Shown: positions 42,705 through 51,165, counted from the first letter of the stretch. The stretch is 64,000 bases of DNA from Kibdelosporangium philippinense (GCF_021390435.2 NZ_JAJVCN010000002.1:682001-746000), one strand, 5' to 3'. A program made the numbers and translations. The notes: generated from the sequence alone by a model not told the origin.

Positions 42705-43187
42705 GTGTCAACGAGAGAGGATGGGCAGGTGGAACGGAACGATCAGGCGATCCAACGCGCCATCGAGAACGCCGCACGCATTTCCGCTGGTCGAGGCGTC
42801 TTTTTCCGCCAAACCGTTGCCAATCGGCTTGGCATCAACACATCCGACCTGAACTGCCTGAACATCCTGCAGTTGGCTGGCCCGCTGACCGCCGGGCAAC
42901 TGGCTGAGCGCGCGGGCCTCACCAGAGGCGGAGCCATCACCGCGGCCCTCGACCGGATGGAACGGGCCGGGTTGATCGAGCGTGAACGTGACCCCGGCGA
43001 CCGGCGGCGGACGATCGTGCGGCACACCCAAGAGGCCATAGACCGGATCGCACCTCTGATGCCAGCCGAGCCGTGGCGTGCGGTCTACGAGCACTTCACC
43101 GACGCTGAGCTGCGGATAATCCTCGAGTACACCCAGCGCAGCAGTGAGGCCGCACGAATATCCATCGAGAAACTTCAAGGTACCTGA
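42705..43187 (+). CDS. MarR-family transcriptional regulator
   Basis: A 160-aa winged-helix regulator. It has helices NRLGINTSDLNCLNIL and PLTAGQLAERAGLTRGGAI, the recognition helix and wing TAALDRMERAGLIERERDPGDRRR, and a helical dimerisation C-terminus. GTG 42705 has AAGGGA upstream. It is divergent from the monooxygenase and followed closely by DUF3224. It probably represses the monooxygenase through the dyads between them. Confidence 0.9.
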   Translation: MSTREDGQVERNDQAIQRAIENAARISAGRGVFFRQTVANRLGINTSDLNCLNILQLAGPLTAGQLAERAGLTRGGAITAALDRMERAGLIERERDPGDRRRTIVRHTQEAIDRIAPLMPAEPWRAVYEHFTDAELRIILEYTQRSSEAARISIEKLQGT

Positions 43188-43204
43188 CAGAAACTGTCAG
43201 GTAC
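43180..43204. promoter_or_regulatory. Strong inverted repeat upstream of DUF3224
   Basis: GTACCTGACAG (43180-43190) and its exact complement (43194-43204) flank AAA. It spans the marR stop and ends 7 bp before the DUF3224 start. With no U tract, an operator is more likely than a terminator; its core CTGACAG...CTGTCAG differs from the dyads upstream of marR. Confidence 0.6.
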
Positions 43205-43211
43205 GGCAGGC

Positions 43212-43601
43212 ATGCTCAACCCCATGAACACCTTCGAATGCACCGCATGGGACGAGAGCGTGTACGCCGGGGCCGAGGACGGCGCCAAGATCGGCGACGC
43301 GAAGATGACCTTCCGGTACGCCGGAATCCTTGACGGCGAAGGGAAATCCGCCGGTCTGCTGATGTACACGGCCGACGGGTCCGGCAATGCGACCGGGGCC
43401 GAGCTCTTCACCGGCACCATCGATGGCAAGAAGGGCACCGTGATCCTGCGGACCACCAACACTTTCAACGCCGAAGGCGTCACCGGGACCTTCGAGATCG
43501 TGCCGGCAACGGGCACCGGCGAGCTGGAAAACGCCAAGGGGCACGGCAGTTACACCATGAAGATGGGCACGATGTCCACTGAGTACACGTTCACCGGCTG
43601 A
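43212..43601 (+). CDS. DUF3224 domain protein
   Basis: A 129-aa beta-barrel-like protein of the DUF3224 family (FECTAWDESVYAGAEDGAKI, AGLLMYTADGSGNATGAELF, GTGELENAKGHGSY). It has no signal peptide. Start ATG 43212 or ATG 43224. It lies just behind marR, with an inverted repeat between them. Its last 11 bp overlap the opposing PucR gene. The family has no established function that I know of; small-ligand binding is a guess from the fold. Confidence 0.85.
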   Translation: MLNPMNTFECTAWDESVYAGAEDGAKIGDAKMTFRYAGILDGEGKSAGLLMYTADGSGNATGAELFTGTIDGKKGTVILRTTNTFNAEGVTGTFEIVPATGTGELENAKGHGSYTMKMGTMSTEYTFTG

Positions 43602-45390
43602 TTGTCAGTATCCGCAGGGCAAGCTGGATCTCCAGCGCGCGGTCGGGTGTATTCCAATCCGGCCCGAGCAGTGACGCGATCCGGTCGAGCCGTTGCACCA
43701 CCGTGTTCACGTGTACGTGCAACACCTCTTTCGTGGCTGTCAGGCTTGAGCCACAAGAGAAGTACGTTCGCAGGGTCCGGGCCAGCTCGGTGCCGCGGCG
43801 CGCGTCGTAGTCAAGCACGGGACCCAAAGTGCGTTGGGCGAATCCTGCGACGTCGGCCCGGTCGCCGAGCAGGACCCCGACGAAACCCAAGCCGGACAAG
43901 GAAGCACCGGTTCCGTCCAGCCCCAACGTGCGCAGCGCGCGCAAGCAACGACCGGCTTCCGCGTAGGCCGCGGCCAGTTCGACGGGTCCGGTCGCAGCCC
44001 CGGCCGCGCCGACGGTCACTGGGCATCCAACGGCCGCGGTAAGTGCTTGCGCGACTTTGTCTGGGTCGGCATCGGGCGTCAGCAACACCACCTGCTCCGC
44101 GTGCACACCTACCAATGCCGCTTGACCCGTTGCGGCTGCGGCGAGACGACCGCGGGAGACGCCGTCCGCATGCGCGATCAGGACGCTGTGCGGCGCGGCG
44201 AGATTCACGCCAAGCCGACGGCCGCGCGCGATCAAGGCACCAGGATTACGGTCGGGCGCCGTGAGCAAGTCCGTCAGCAACTCGCCGCGCACCTGCTCCT
44301 CCGCCTGCGCGACGGACCGCCTGAGCAGCAGCAACAGCGCTGTCACCTGGCCCGCGCGCTCGAACAACAGCCGGTCCTCGTCGCTCAACGCGGGCCGCCG
44401 GGTCAGTACCAAACTGCCGAGAAGTTCCGGTCCGGCCAGGACCGCGCACACCCAAATGTCCCCTTGGGACACCGCACGGCCACTGGCGTGCGCCCGAGCT
44501 GTCGCTTGTGCGGGCGGGGCGACGGACATGCCGACGCACGCCAGCTCGACCCCGGCCGCGTCGTGCAGCACGATCCCGCCATCGAGTACTTGGGCGACCG
44601 CCGCGGCGACCGACTGGAAGTCCGCGCCACGCAGGACCAGCGCCGTGAGCTGGTCGTGGACCTCCCCGGCGCGCCTGATCGACAAGTTGGCCCTGCGGGT
44701 TTCGGCCAGCAGGTGCGCGTTGTCGATCGAGATCGCGGCCAGGTCGGCCAAGGACGACAGAAAAGCGCCTTCCTCCGGCGAGAATGTCCGCGCCGCGCGA
44801 TCGGCCGCGTACAGCACGCCGATCACCCTGCGCCCCAACGTAAGCGGGACGCCGATGATCGACACCAGGCCTTCCTCGCGGACCGCCGTGTCGATCGCGT
44901 TCGTGTGCTTGAACCGCGGATCGGACAGATAGTCCGGCGACGCGTACGGTAGTCCGCTCTGCGCGACCAAACCGCCGAGCCCATCCCCGATGCCCAGCGA
45001 AAGTTGTTGGAACAGCGCGGAAACCGAACCTTCGGTGACCCGCATGTACGTCTGGCCGCCAGCGGAGTCGTTCATGGTCAGGTACGACACGTCGACGCCG
45101 AGCAGCAACCGCACCCGGTGCACGATCTGCTGCAACACGGCTTCCGGGTCACGCAATCGCGCCAGGTCATTGGCCGTGTCGACCAGCGCGGACAGTTCGG
45201 TTTCGCGGCGCTGGTGCGCGAGCAGCTTGTGCCGGACGCGCAGCGCGGCCTCGGTCGCGGCTTCCCACTGCGCGGCCTGGTCCGGCGACAGACCGACAGC
45301 GCGGGTGGCGGCGAGCTTGGCCAGCTCAGTGCCATCCGCGCTGTCGGCTAGCAGCTCAAGCAGTTCCCGATACGCTCGCACGCACGTCAT
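43591..45390 (-). CDS. GAF/PucR-family transcriptional regulator
   Basis: A 599-aa regulator. The N-terminal region is helical; a GAF domain spans roughly residues 70-235 (VLQQIVHRVRLLLGVDVSYL, RVIGVLYAADRAARTFSPEE). A middle CdaR-like/GGDEF-like region follows (AAYAEAGRCLRAL), with the C-terminal PucR helix-turn-helix SLTATKEVLHVHVNTVVQRL. It overlaps the MFS gene by 35 bp and is the third gene of a 3-hydroxybutyrate dehydrogenase/transporter operon, so it probably senses the transported substrate. GTG 45381 is an alternative start. Confidence 0.88.
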   Translation of the reverse strand: MTCVRAYRELLELLADSADGTELAKLAATRAVGLSPDQAAQWEAATEAALRVRHKLLAHQRRETELSALVDTANDLARLRDPEAVLQQIVHRVRLLLGVDVSYLTMNDSAGGQTYMRVTEGSVSALFQQLSLGIGDGLGGLVAQSGLPYASPDYLSDPRFKHTNAIDTAVREEGLVSIIGVPLTLGRRVIGVLYAADRAARTFSPEEGAFLSSLADLAAISIDNAHLLAETRRANLSIRRAGEVHDQLTALVLRGADFQSVAAAVAQVLDGGIVLHDAAGVELACVGMSVAPPAQATARAHASGRAVSQGDIWVCAVLAGPELLGSLVLTRRPALSDEDRLLFERAGQVTALLLLLRRSVAQAEEQVRGELLTDLLTAPDRNPGALIARGRRLGVNLAAPHSVLIAHADGVSRGRLAAAATGQAALVGVHAEQVVLLTPDADPDKVAQALTAAVGCPVTVGAAGAATGPVELAAAYAEAGRCLRALRTLGLDGTGASLSGLGFVGVLLGDRADVAGFAQRTLGPVLDYDARRGTELARTLRTYFSCGSSLTATKEVLHVHVNTVVQRLDRIASLLGPDWNTPDRALEIQLALRILTISR

Positions 45391-46678
45391 CCTGTCCCAA
45401 ATGCCTGCCCCGCGTCTCGCTGGCGAGCACCACGGCGACCACCGTGATCAGGCACATCGCCGCGACGTAGATCGAAACCGGCAGCACCGAACCTGTATCG
45501 ACCAGCAACGCGGTCGCGATCAACGGGGCCACCGCACCTGCGCCGAGTGACGCGAGCTGGTACCCGATCGACGCGCCCGAGTACCGCACACGGGTGTCGA
45601 ACAGCTCGGAGAAGAACGCGGCCTGCGGCCCGTACATCGCGCCGTGCAACAACAGACCGAGCGTCACGGCCAGCGCGATCACCCAGAACGACTTGGAATC
45701 CAGCATCGCGAAGAACACAAACGCCCACACACCAAGGCCAATCGCGCCGAACAGGTACACGCCACGGCGGCCGACCCGGTCCGACAACGCGCCCCACACG
45801 GGAATCGAGACCAGGTGCACGGCCGACGCGATCACGACCGCGTTGAGCCCGGTGGACCGGGACATCCCGAGCTCGGTTGTCAGGTACACCAGCAGGAATC
45901 CGGTGATGATGTAGTACGTGCCGTTCTCCGCGATCCGGGCGCCCATCGCGATCAGCACCTCGCGCCAGTTGTGCCGCAAGACCCGGACGATCGGCGCCTT
46001 CTCTGGCTTGTCACCCGCTTTTGCTTGTGCGTCAAGGAAAATCGGCGACTCCTCGATACTGATCCGGATCCACAGCCCGATCAGCACGAGCACAGCGGAC
46101 AGCAGGAACGCGATCCGCCAGCCCCAGGCCAGGAAAGCCTCGTCGGACTGCGTCGCGGCCAGAATCGCCAGTACGGCCGTGGCCAGCAGGTTTCCCGCGG
46201 GAACGCCTGCCTGCGGCCAGGATGACCAATAGCCGCGCCGGTCAGCCGATCCGTGTTCGGACACGATCAGCACGGCGCCGCCCCACTCGCCACCGATCGC
46301 GAAACCCTGTACCAGTCGCAGGACCGTCAGCAGGATCGGCGCGGCGATGCCGATCGTGGCGTAACTGGGCAGCAGCCCGATCAGGAAGGTCGCGACTCCC
46401 ATCATCAGCAGGCTGATGACCAGCAGCTTCTTCCGGCCGAGCCGGTCGCCGTAATGGCCGAACACCAGCCCGCCGAGCGGCCGGGCGACGAAACCGAGCG
46501 CGTACGTGCCAAGCGACAGCAGGATGCCGTTGGTCGGGTTGGAGGTCGGGAAGAACACCTTGTTGAAGACCAGCGTCGCGGCCGAGGTGTACAGGAAAAA
46601 GTCATACCATTCGACCGTGGTGCCGATCATGCTGGCGCCGATGATCTTGCGTAACGAGCCAGGGCTGGTGGTCGTCAT
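45356..46678 (-). CDS. MFS transporter, metabolite:H+ symporter (MHS) family
   Basis: A 440-aa transporter with twelve membrane segments. It has the MHS signatures: IIGASMIGTTVEWYDFFLY near the N-terminus, GHYGDRLGRKKLL in loop 2-3, QGFAIGGEWGGAV in segment 5, and SIEESPIF before the central loop. MHS proteins carry shikimate, proline/betaine, dicarboxylates and similar acids. ATG 46678 has GGAAGG 8 nt upstream. With 3-hydroxybutyrate dehydrogenase directly upstream, import of 3-hydroxybutyrate or a related acid is the best guess. Confidence 0.88.
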   Translation of the reverse strand: MTTTSPGSLRKIIGASMIGTTVEWYDFFLYTSAATLVFNKVFFPTSNPTNGILLSLGTYALGFVARPLGGLVFGHYGDRLGRKKLLVISLLMMGVATFLIGLLPSYATIGIAAPILLTVLRLVQGFAIGGEWGGAVLIVSEHGSADRRGYWSSWPQAGVPAGNLLATAVLAILAATQSDEAFLAWGWRIAFLLSAVLVLIGLWIRISIEESPIFLDAQAKAGDKPEKAPIVRVLRHNWREVLIAMGARIAENGTYYIITGFLLVYLTTELGMSRSTGLNAVVIASAVHLVSIPVWGALSDRVGRRGVYLFGAIGLGVWAFVFFAMLDSKSFWVIALAVTLGLLLHGAMYGPQAAFFSELFDTRVRYSGASIGYQLASLGAGAVAPLIATALLVDTGSVLPVSIYVAAMCLITVVAVVLASETRGRHLGQDDVRASVSGTA

Positions 46679-46692
46679 TGGCCACACCTTCC

Positions 46693-47433
46693 TCAACTGG
46701 CGGTCCAGCCGCCGTCCATCGCGATGGAGGTGCCGGTGACGTGGCTGGAGTGCGGGCCGCACAGCCAGAGCACGACGTCGGCGACGTCTTGCGGTTCGAT
46801 CAGGCGCTTGATCGCGGTGCGGTCGAGAATGACCTGCTCGACGACCTCGTCCGCGCTGATTCCGTGTGTCTGCGCCTGCGCGGCGATCTGGCCTTCGACC
46901 AGCTGAGTCCGCACAAAGCCGGGATTGACGCAGTTGCTGGTCACGCCATGCGGCGCGCCTTCGAGGGCAGCGACTTTGCTCAGCCCTTCCAGAGCGTGCT
47001 TGGCGGCGACGTAACCCGATTTGAACGCGCTCGCCCGCACCCCGTGCACGCTGGAGATGTTCACGATCCGGCCCCAGCCGCGCTCGTACATGTGCGGCAG
47101 GGACCGCTGGATCAGCAGAAACGGCGCGGTGACCATGACTTGCTGTAGCAGCGCGAACTTCGCGGGATCGAACTCGTGGATCGGCGCGACGTGCTGCAAG
47201 CCGGCGTTGTTGACCAGGATGTCGACGTTTTCGGGCAAGTCATCGACGCCTTCGGCCAGATCGACCTCGTGCGCCTCGCCGCCGATCTCGTCGGCGACGG
47301 CCTTGGCCGCCCGCCCGTCAAGATCAGCGATGTGCACCTTCGCGCCATTGGCGGCGAGTGCACGGGCGCACGCCAAACCGATCCCGTGTGCCCCGCCCGT
47401 GACGAGCGCTGTGTGAGGTACGCCACTGCTCAT
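46693..47433 (-). CDS. 3-hydroxybutyrate dehydrogenase (SDR family)
   Basis: A 246-aa classical short-chain dehydrogenase. The cofactor site is ALVTGGAHGIGLACARALA, then DILVNNAGLQHVAPI, the catalytic serine in NISSVHG, and YVAAKHALEGLSK with the Y-x3-K pair. AGLQHVAPI and GFVRTQLVEGQI match D-3-hydroxybutyrate dehydrogenases. It would oxidise 3-hydroxybutyrate to acetoacetate with NAD. It is the first gene of the operon with the MHS transporter (14-nt gap) and PucR regulator. Confidence 0.87.
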   Translation of the reverse strand: MSSGVPHTALVTGGAHGIGLACARALAANGAKVHIADLDGRAAKAVADEIGGEAHEVDLAEGVDDLPENVDILVNNAGLQHVAPIHEFDPAKFALLQQVMVTAPFLLIQRSLPHMYERGWGRIVNISSVHGVRASAFKSGYVAAKHALEGLSKVAALEGAPHGVTSNCVNPGFVRTQLVEGQIAAQAQTHGISADEVVEQVILDRTAIKRLIEPQDVADVVLWLCGPHSSHVTGTSIAMDGGWTAS

Positions 47434-47546
47434 GCCTGTTCACGCTAGGTGTCCCACGGGGTGAGGGCCATGTGCGCTGACCACACAACCTGCTGCATCT
47501 ATGTGTGGATTGTGGCCGGGATCGCGCATGCGGCTTCGACCATAAG

Positions 47547-47552
47547 TAGTGT
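47547..47552 (+). promoter_or_regulatory. Possible -10 box of the zinc-ribbon gene
   Basis: TAGTGT lies 7 nt before GTG 47560, fitting the TAnnnT pattern of leaderless starts elsewhere in the window. GGGCGG between them could instead act as a weak ribosome site. Confidence 0.4.
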
Positions 47553-47559
47553 GGGCGGT

Positions 47560-47928
47560 GTGATTTGCCCGAAGTGTCAGAACGCGATGCAGACCGTCGA
47601 CCGTGGTGGCGTCCACCTCGACCAGTGCCAGGGCTGCCGGGGGATTTTCCTCGACCGTGGCGAGCTGGAGCAGATCCTCGCCGCCGAACAGCGCTATCAG
47701 CAGCAGTACGCGGCGCCTCCGCCCGTCGCTGCCCCGCCGCCCATGTACCGCGGCGACTCGGCCCCGCCTTACCGCGGTGGTCACGGAGGCTACAAAGACT
47801 CGGCACCGCCCTACGGCGGCGGCTACGGACACCGCGGCGACTCGCCGCCGCCGTACGGCGGTCACGGTGGCCACGGCTATGGGCACAAGCGCAAGCGTAA
47901 GAGCTTCTTGGAAGAGCTGTTCGACTGA
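47560..47928 (+). CDS. zf-TFIIB zinc-ribbon protein with Gly/Tyr/Pro-rich tail
   Basis: A 122-aa protein. The N-terminal zf-TFIIB ribbon has two cysteine pairs (ICPKCQ and DQCQGCRG) and the family helix GIFLDRGELEQILA. The tail is low-complexity and partly repetitive (RGDSAPPYRGGHGGY, KDSAPPYGGGYG, RGDSPPPYGGHGG) and ends with a basic patch KRKRKSFLEELFD. The GTG at 47560 immediately precedes the conserved ribbon and lies 7 nt after TAGTGT, so it may be leaderless. It is followed 11 bp later by another zinc-ribbon gene. Function unknown. Confidence 0.82.
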   Translation: MICPKCQNAMQTVDRGGVHLDQCQGCRGIFLDRGELEQILAAEQRYQQQYAAPPPVAAPPPMYRGDSAPPYRGGHGGYKDSAPPYGGGYGHRGDSPPPYGGHGGHGYGHKRKRKSFLEELFD

Positions 47929-47939
47929 TCAAAGCGCCG

Positions 47940-48578
47940 GTGGACCTGAAAATCTGCATGGGCTGCGGCGCGCGAATGGACGCGCCCGCGGTCCAGGCCG
48001 ATGAAGCTGTGCTGGTCTGCGCGGAATGTGGCCATCGGCAACCGTTCCTGCGGTTGCCGATGTTCGCCCTGACTGGCCCGAGCGGGACAGGAAAGTCGAC
48101 GGTCAGCCGTCTGCTCACGCCCCTGCTCGGCGACCAAGTGATTGTGCTGGAACAAGACGTCCTGTGGACGGCTGGTCTGCGCGACCCGCACAACGACTTC
48201 CAGCTCTTCCGGTCAACATGGCTGCGAATGGTCGGGATGATCCATCAGAGCGGTAGGCCGGTTGTGTTGTGCGGGACGGTGGTCCCCGTGCAGTTCGAGG
48301 AAATTCCTGAGCGGCCGTTGATCGGGGACATTCATTACCTGGCGCTGACTTGCGACCGGGCGGTGATGCGCGAGCGCTTGCGGGCGCGCCCGGCCTGGCG
48401 CGAATGGGACGAGCCTCGGATCGACGAGATGCTCGAGTTCAACGACTGGGTCCGGCGCGAGGCAGCGACGATGAAGCCGCCCATGCGATTGCTTGATACG
48501 ACTGGCAAACCAGTCGAGGAGACAGCTCGGGAAGTGGCCGACTGGGTCCGGGGGAAACTCCCAGCGTGCGACTCGTGA
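47940..48578 (+). CDS. P-loop kinase-like ATPase with N-terminal zinc ribbon
   Basis: A 212-aa protein. A short zinc ribbon (CMGCGAR ... CAECGHR) occupies residues 6-32, and a P-loop NTPase follows (FALTGPSGTGKSTVSRLL, Walker A near 45-52) in the shikimate/gluconate-kinase-like group. LALTCDRAVMRERLRARPAW fits a lid/sugar-kinase region. It may phosphorylate a nucleoside or small molecule; the substrate is not evident. Its stop codon lies in the left arm of the palindrome at 48572. Confidence 0.83.
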   Translation: MDLKICMGCGARMDAPAVQADEAVLVCAECGHRQPFLRLPMFALTGPSGTGKSTVSRLLTPLLGDQVIVLEQDVLWTAGLRDPHNDFQLFRSTWLRMVGMIHQSGRPVVLCGTVVPVQFEEIPERPLIGDIHYLALTCDRAVMRERLRARPAWREWDEPRIDEMLEFNDWVRREAATMKPPMRLLDTTGKPVEETAREVADWVRGKLPACDS

Positions 48579-48617
48579 GTGGTTATCCGCGTTAGAACGC
48601 GGATAACCACTCACGAG
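48572..48617. terminator. Convergent-gene palindrome, copy 3 (perfect)
   Basis: A perfect 46-bp palindrome (22-bp arms plus 2), beginning CTCGTGAGTGGTTATCCGCG with central GTTAGAAC. It supplies the TGA (48576-48578) of the kinase gene and is followed by a second hairpin before the opposing HBHA gene. Confidence 0.75.
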
Positions 48618-48628
48618 GGTTGACGTGC

Positions 48629-48663
48629 GGAAAGCCCCGGCCGAGGGGCAGCCGGGGCTTTCC
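48629..48663. terminator. Second terminator hairpin before the HBHA gene end
   Basis: GGAAAGCCCCGGC (48629-48641) pairs perfectly with 48651-48663 across 9 nt. The arms are purine/pyrimidine ordered so that either strand ends in CTTTCC. It lies 32 bp past the HBHA stop and probably terminates that transcript. Confidence 0.75.
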
Positions 48664-48694
48664 GATCGTGTGACGCTCTGCTGACTCGCCAGGA

Positions 48695-49360
48695 TTACTT
48701 CTGGGTCGTCTTGCTGGCGGCGTTGGTCTTCGTGGTGGTCGTGGTGCTGCGGGTCGCGGCCGGCTTGCGGGCCGGTGCGGTGCGGTTGGCGACCTTCCGG
48801 CTGGTGCTGCGGACCTCGTGGGCGACCTCGTCACCCAGGTCTTCGACAGCCTCGGCGGTCTCGTCGGCGAACTTCTGGACCTCGCGGGCGGTCTTCTCGC
48901 CGACCGAGCGGGTCTTGCGGGTCACCTTGGCGAGCACCTCTTCGGCCAGCTCGCGGGCATCCGTCGCGACGTCACCGGCGCGCGCCTGAGCCTGGGCGAT
49001 GGCGTCTTCCAGCTGGTCGACGACCTTCTTGACCTGCGGCTGGTCCTTGAACTTCGCGACGGCCTCTTCGCCCTGCTCGGCCAGCTTCTTGTAGAGGTTC
49101 ACCGCTGCCTCGGTGTACTCCTCGATCGCCTTGCGCAGCTCGGCCGGCTCCAGCTTCGAGCGCAGCGAGTTCACGTCGCCTGGCACGTTCTGCACGGCCT
49201 CGCGGGCCTGCTCGGCGGCGGCCTCGGCACCCGAGCGGGCCTTGCCGACGGCGTCGATCACGGTCTTGGCCACCAGGTCGCCAGCGCCAACGGCGGCGAG
49301 CAGCGAGGTGCGGACGGGCTCGACGGCCTTGCGCACGTCTTCAGCGTTCGGACGGGTCAT
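48695..49360 (-). CDS. hbhA: Heparin-binding hemagglutinin (HBHA)-like coiled-coil protein
   Basis: A 221-aa, almost wholly helical protein similar in layout to mycobacterial HBHA. It has TSLLAAVGAGDLVAKTVIDA at the start, LEPAELRKAIEEYTEAAVNL (HBHA has an equivalent EELRKAAEGYLEAA) and LAEEVLAKVTRKTRSVGEKT. The C-terminus is basic and Thr/Ala-rich but lacks the Lys-Ala-Pro repeats used for heparin binding in M. tuberculosis. ATG 49360 has GAGGAG 9 nt upstream. It follows the XRE gene as in Rv0474-Rv0475. Intracellular lipid- or membrane-associated function is more likely than adhesion. Confidence 0.83.
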   Translation of the reverse strand: MTRPNAEDVRKAVEPVRTSLLAAVGAGDLVAKTVIDAVGKARSGAEAAAEQAREAVQNVPGDVNSLRSKLEPAELRKAIEEYTEAAVNLYKKLAEQGEEAVAKFKDQPQVKKVVDQLEDAIAQAQARAGDVATDARELAEEVLAKVTRKTRSVGEKTAREVQKFADETAEAVEDLGDEVAHEVRSTSRKVANRTAPARKPAATRSTTTTTKTNAASKTTQK

Positions 49361-49365
49361 GTCAC

Positions 49366-49806
49366 TCACTCCTCAGTGGGTTTCGTATTGTCCACATCGG
49401 ACTTATCCACTGTGGACCCCAAAGCTGTTGAACGCAGTGCTGCGTTTTCCTTGCGGAAGGATTCGTAGACGTCAAGCAGCACTTGTTTCTGACGCTCGTT
49501 CAGTTCTTCGTCGGCCCTGATCGCGTCGGCGACCGGGCCCCCGGTCGGCAGGTCCAAAATCCCTGCCTGCACGTACAGCGCCTCGGCCGAGATCCGCAGG
49601 CCTTTGGCGATCTGCTGCAGGATCTCCGCGCTTGGCTTGCGCAGGCCCCGCTCGATCTGACTCAGGTACGGGTTCGACACGCCGGCGAGCTTCGAGAGCT
49701 GGCGCAACGAGATCTTCGCGTTGCTGCGCTGCTGCTTGATGTACTCACCGATGTCCCGGCCGAGATCGGCGACCTTGTCCATCGGCGACTGGTGTTCGTC
49801 TGTCAC
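49366..49806 (-). CDS. XRE-family regulator (Rv0474-like)
   Basis: A 146-aa protein. The HTH_3 domain covers about residues 20-80 (ISLRQLSKLAGVSNPYLSQI, LRKPSAEILQQIAKGL). A C-terminal region has ALYVQAGILD and the helix ADEELNERQKQVLLDVYESF. GTG 49806 is chosen because GAGGAGG lies 10 nt before it. Its stop is 5 bp from the start of the HBHA gene, so the two form one operon. It is the likely regulator of the HBHA-like gene. Confidence 0.88.
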   Translation of the reverse strand: MTDEHQSPMDKVADLGRDIGEYIKQQRSNAKISLRQLSKLAGVSNPYLSQIERGLRKPSAEILQQIAKGLRISAEALYVQAGILDLPTGGPVADAIRADEELNERQKQVLLDVYESFRKENAALRSTALGSTVDKSDVDNTKPTEE

Positions 49807-49920
49807 TCCTGGCCACCTCCTCTCGACACATCCCACGGTAGGCCGGAGTGCTAGCTATTGCAAGCGGGGTGCTTGCACTTCATCGGTGGGGTCGGTCACA
49901 CCGGGCTACAGTGAGGGGCG

Positions 49921-51063
49921 ATGAGCGTGAAAGCGGATGTGGAAGGCACCGCGGCGCGACTGCGGAGCCGGCTCGTCCGTGCGCTCATCCGCAACGGAAC
50001 GCTCACCGACGTCAGCTGGCGGGACGCCTTCCTGACCGTCCCGAGGCACGCCTTCCTGCCGCGCTACTTCCAGGCGCGAGCCGGTCGATGGCAGGCGGTC
50101 GAGGAAGGTGACGAGGACTGGCTGACTCAGATCTACGCCGATCGCGTGCTCGTCACGCAGCTCGACGGCGACAGTTCGAGGTGGGCGGCCGCGCGCAACG
50201 ACGGGCCTGTCTACGGCGCGCCGACCTGTTCCTCCAGTATGCCGACCATTATGGCGGTGATGCTGGAAGCCTTGCTGGCCGAGGAAAATCACCGCGTTCT
50301 CGAAGTCGGTACCGGCACCGGCTACAACGCGGCGCTGCTGTGCGTACGCCAAGGTGACAACCTTGTGTCCACAATAGACATTGACGAGTCGCTCGCCGGA
50401 CCGGCGGAACGGCGCCTTGCCGAATGCGGTCTGCATCCGACCTGTGCGGTGACGGACGGAGTCAACGGCTACCCGCAAGGCGCGCCCTACGACCGCGTCC
50501 TGTGCACGTGCGCGGTCCCGCGAATCCCGCTGGCGTGGCTCGAACAAACCCGTCCGGGCGGCATCGTGGTGACCACGCTCAGCCGTCCGCTCGGAGCTGG
50601 GCTGGTGCGCATCATCGCGGGCGAAGGAGCCACAGGCGAAGGCAAAGTGCTTGCTGACGACGGTCGTTTCATGCCGCTGAGGGCGCCGCAGACCCACGAG
50701 GTCGCGTGGCCGGAGCCCGACGCGCCAGGCAGTTCACGGTCCACGGCCTTGCCTGCCGGGGTGATCAGCCCGACCAGCCCGTTCGAGTTCTTCGCGGGTC
50801 TGGAGCTGCCCGATGTACACGCCGCTGGCGCCGCGAGATGCGTGCTGCTGACGCATCCGGACGGCTCGTGGGTACGGCACGAGACTGATTACGTTGTGCA
50901 GTCGGGCCCGCGCAGGTTGTGGGACGAAATCGAGCAGGCCTACGACCTGTGGCAGACGCTGGGCGAGCCGCGGCGCGCCCGGTTCGGCGTCTCAGTGGAT
51001 GGCGAACACCAGGAACTCTGGCTCGACGAACCCGCCGGAGGCTACCGCTGGCCGCTGGTCTGA
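49921..51063 (+). CDS. PIMT-like protein methyltransferase
   Basis: A 380-aa SAM-dependent methyltransferase of the protein-L-isoaspartate methyltransferase type. VPRHAFLPRYF and TCSSSMPTIMAVMLEALL match the conserved substrate segment. VLEVGTGTGYNAALL is the SAM site, and YDRVLCTCAVPRIPLAWLEQ the post-motif. About 130 C-terminal residues exceed the core enzyme. GAGGGG precedes ATG 49921. Related proteins modify FxLD-type lanthipeptides, but no precursor gene lies beside it, so a protein repair role is more likely. Confidence 0.85.
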   Translation: MSVKADVEGTAARLRSRLVRALIRNGTLTDVSWRDAFLTVPRHAFLPRYFQARAGRWQAVEEGDEDWLTQIYADRVLVTQLDGDSSRWAAARNDGPVYGAPTCSSSMPTIMAVMLEALLAEENHRVLEVGTGTGYNAALLCVRQGDNLVSTIDIDESLAGPAERRLAECGLHPTCAVTDGVNGYPQGAPYDRVLCTCAVPRIPLAWLEQTRPGGIVVTTLSRPLGAGLVRIIAGEGATGEGKVLADDGRFMPLRAPQTHEVAWPEPDAPGSSRSTALPAGVISPTSPFEFFAGLELPDVHAAGAARCVLLTHPDGSWVRHETDYVVQSGPRRLWDEIEQAYDLWQTLGEPRRARFGVSVDGEHQELWLDEPAGGYRWPLV

Positions 51064-51153
51064 CCTGGACGAACGCGAAGAAATTCACTCAGTGGAAATC
51101 CGGGTGGCCTTTGCCAAGTCTTGACCATGTGGTCATAGCGTCGCGCGGCAACG

Positions 51154-51159
51154 TAGTCT
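51154..51159 (+). promoter_or_regulatory. -10 box of the DUF2516 operon
   Basis: TAGTCT lies 6 nt before GTG 51166 with no Shine-Dalgarno between. It would give a leaderless message for DUF2516, the hydrolase and YbaK. Confidence 0.5.
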
Positions 51160-51165
51160 GACAAC

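Noticed and set aside
49921..51063. Lanthipeptide (FxLD-type) biosynthesis marker
   Set aside because: The methyltransferase resembles that class, but no precursor, dehydratase or cyclase gene is nearby.
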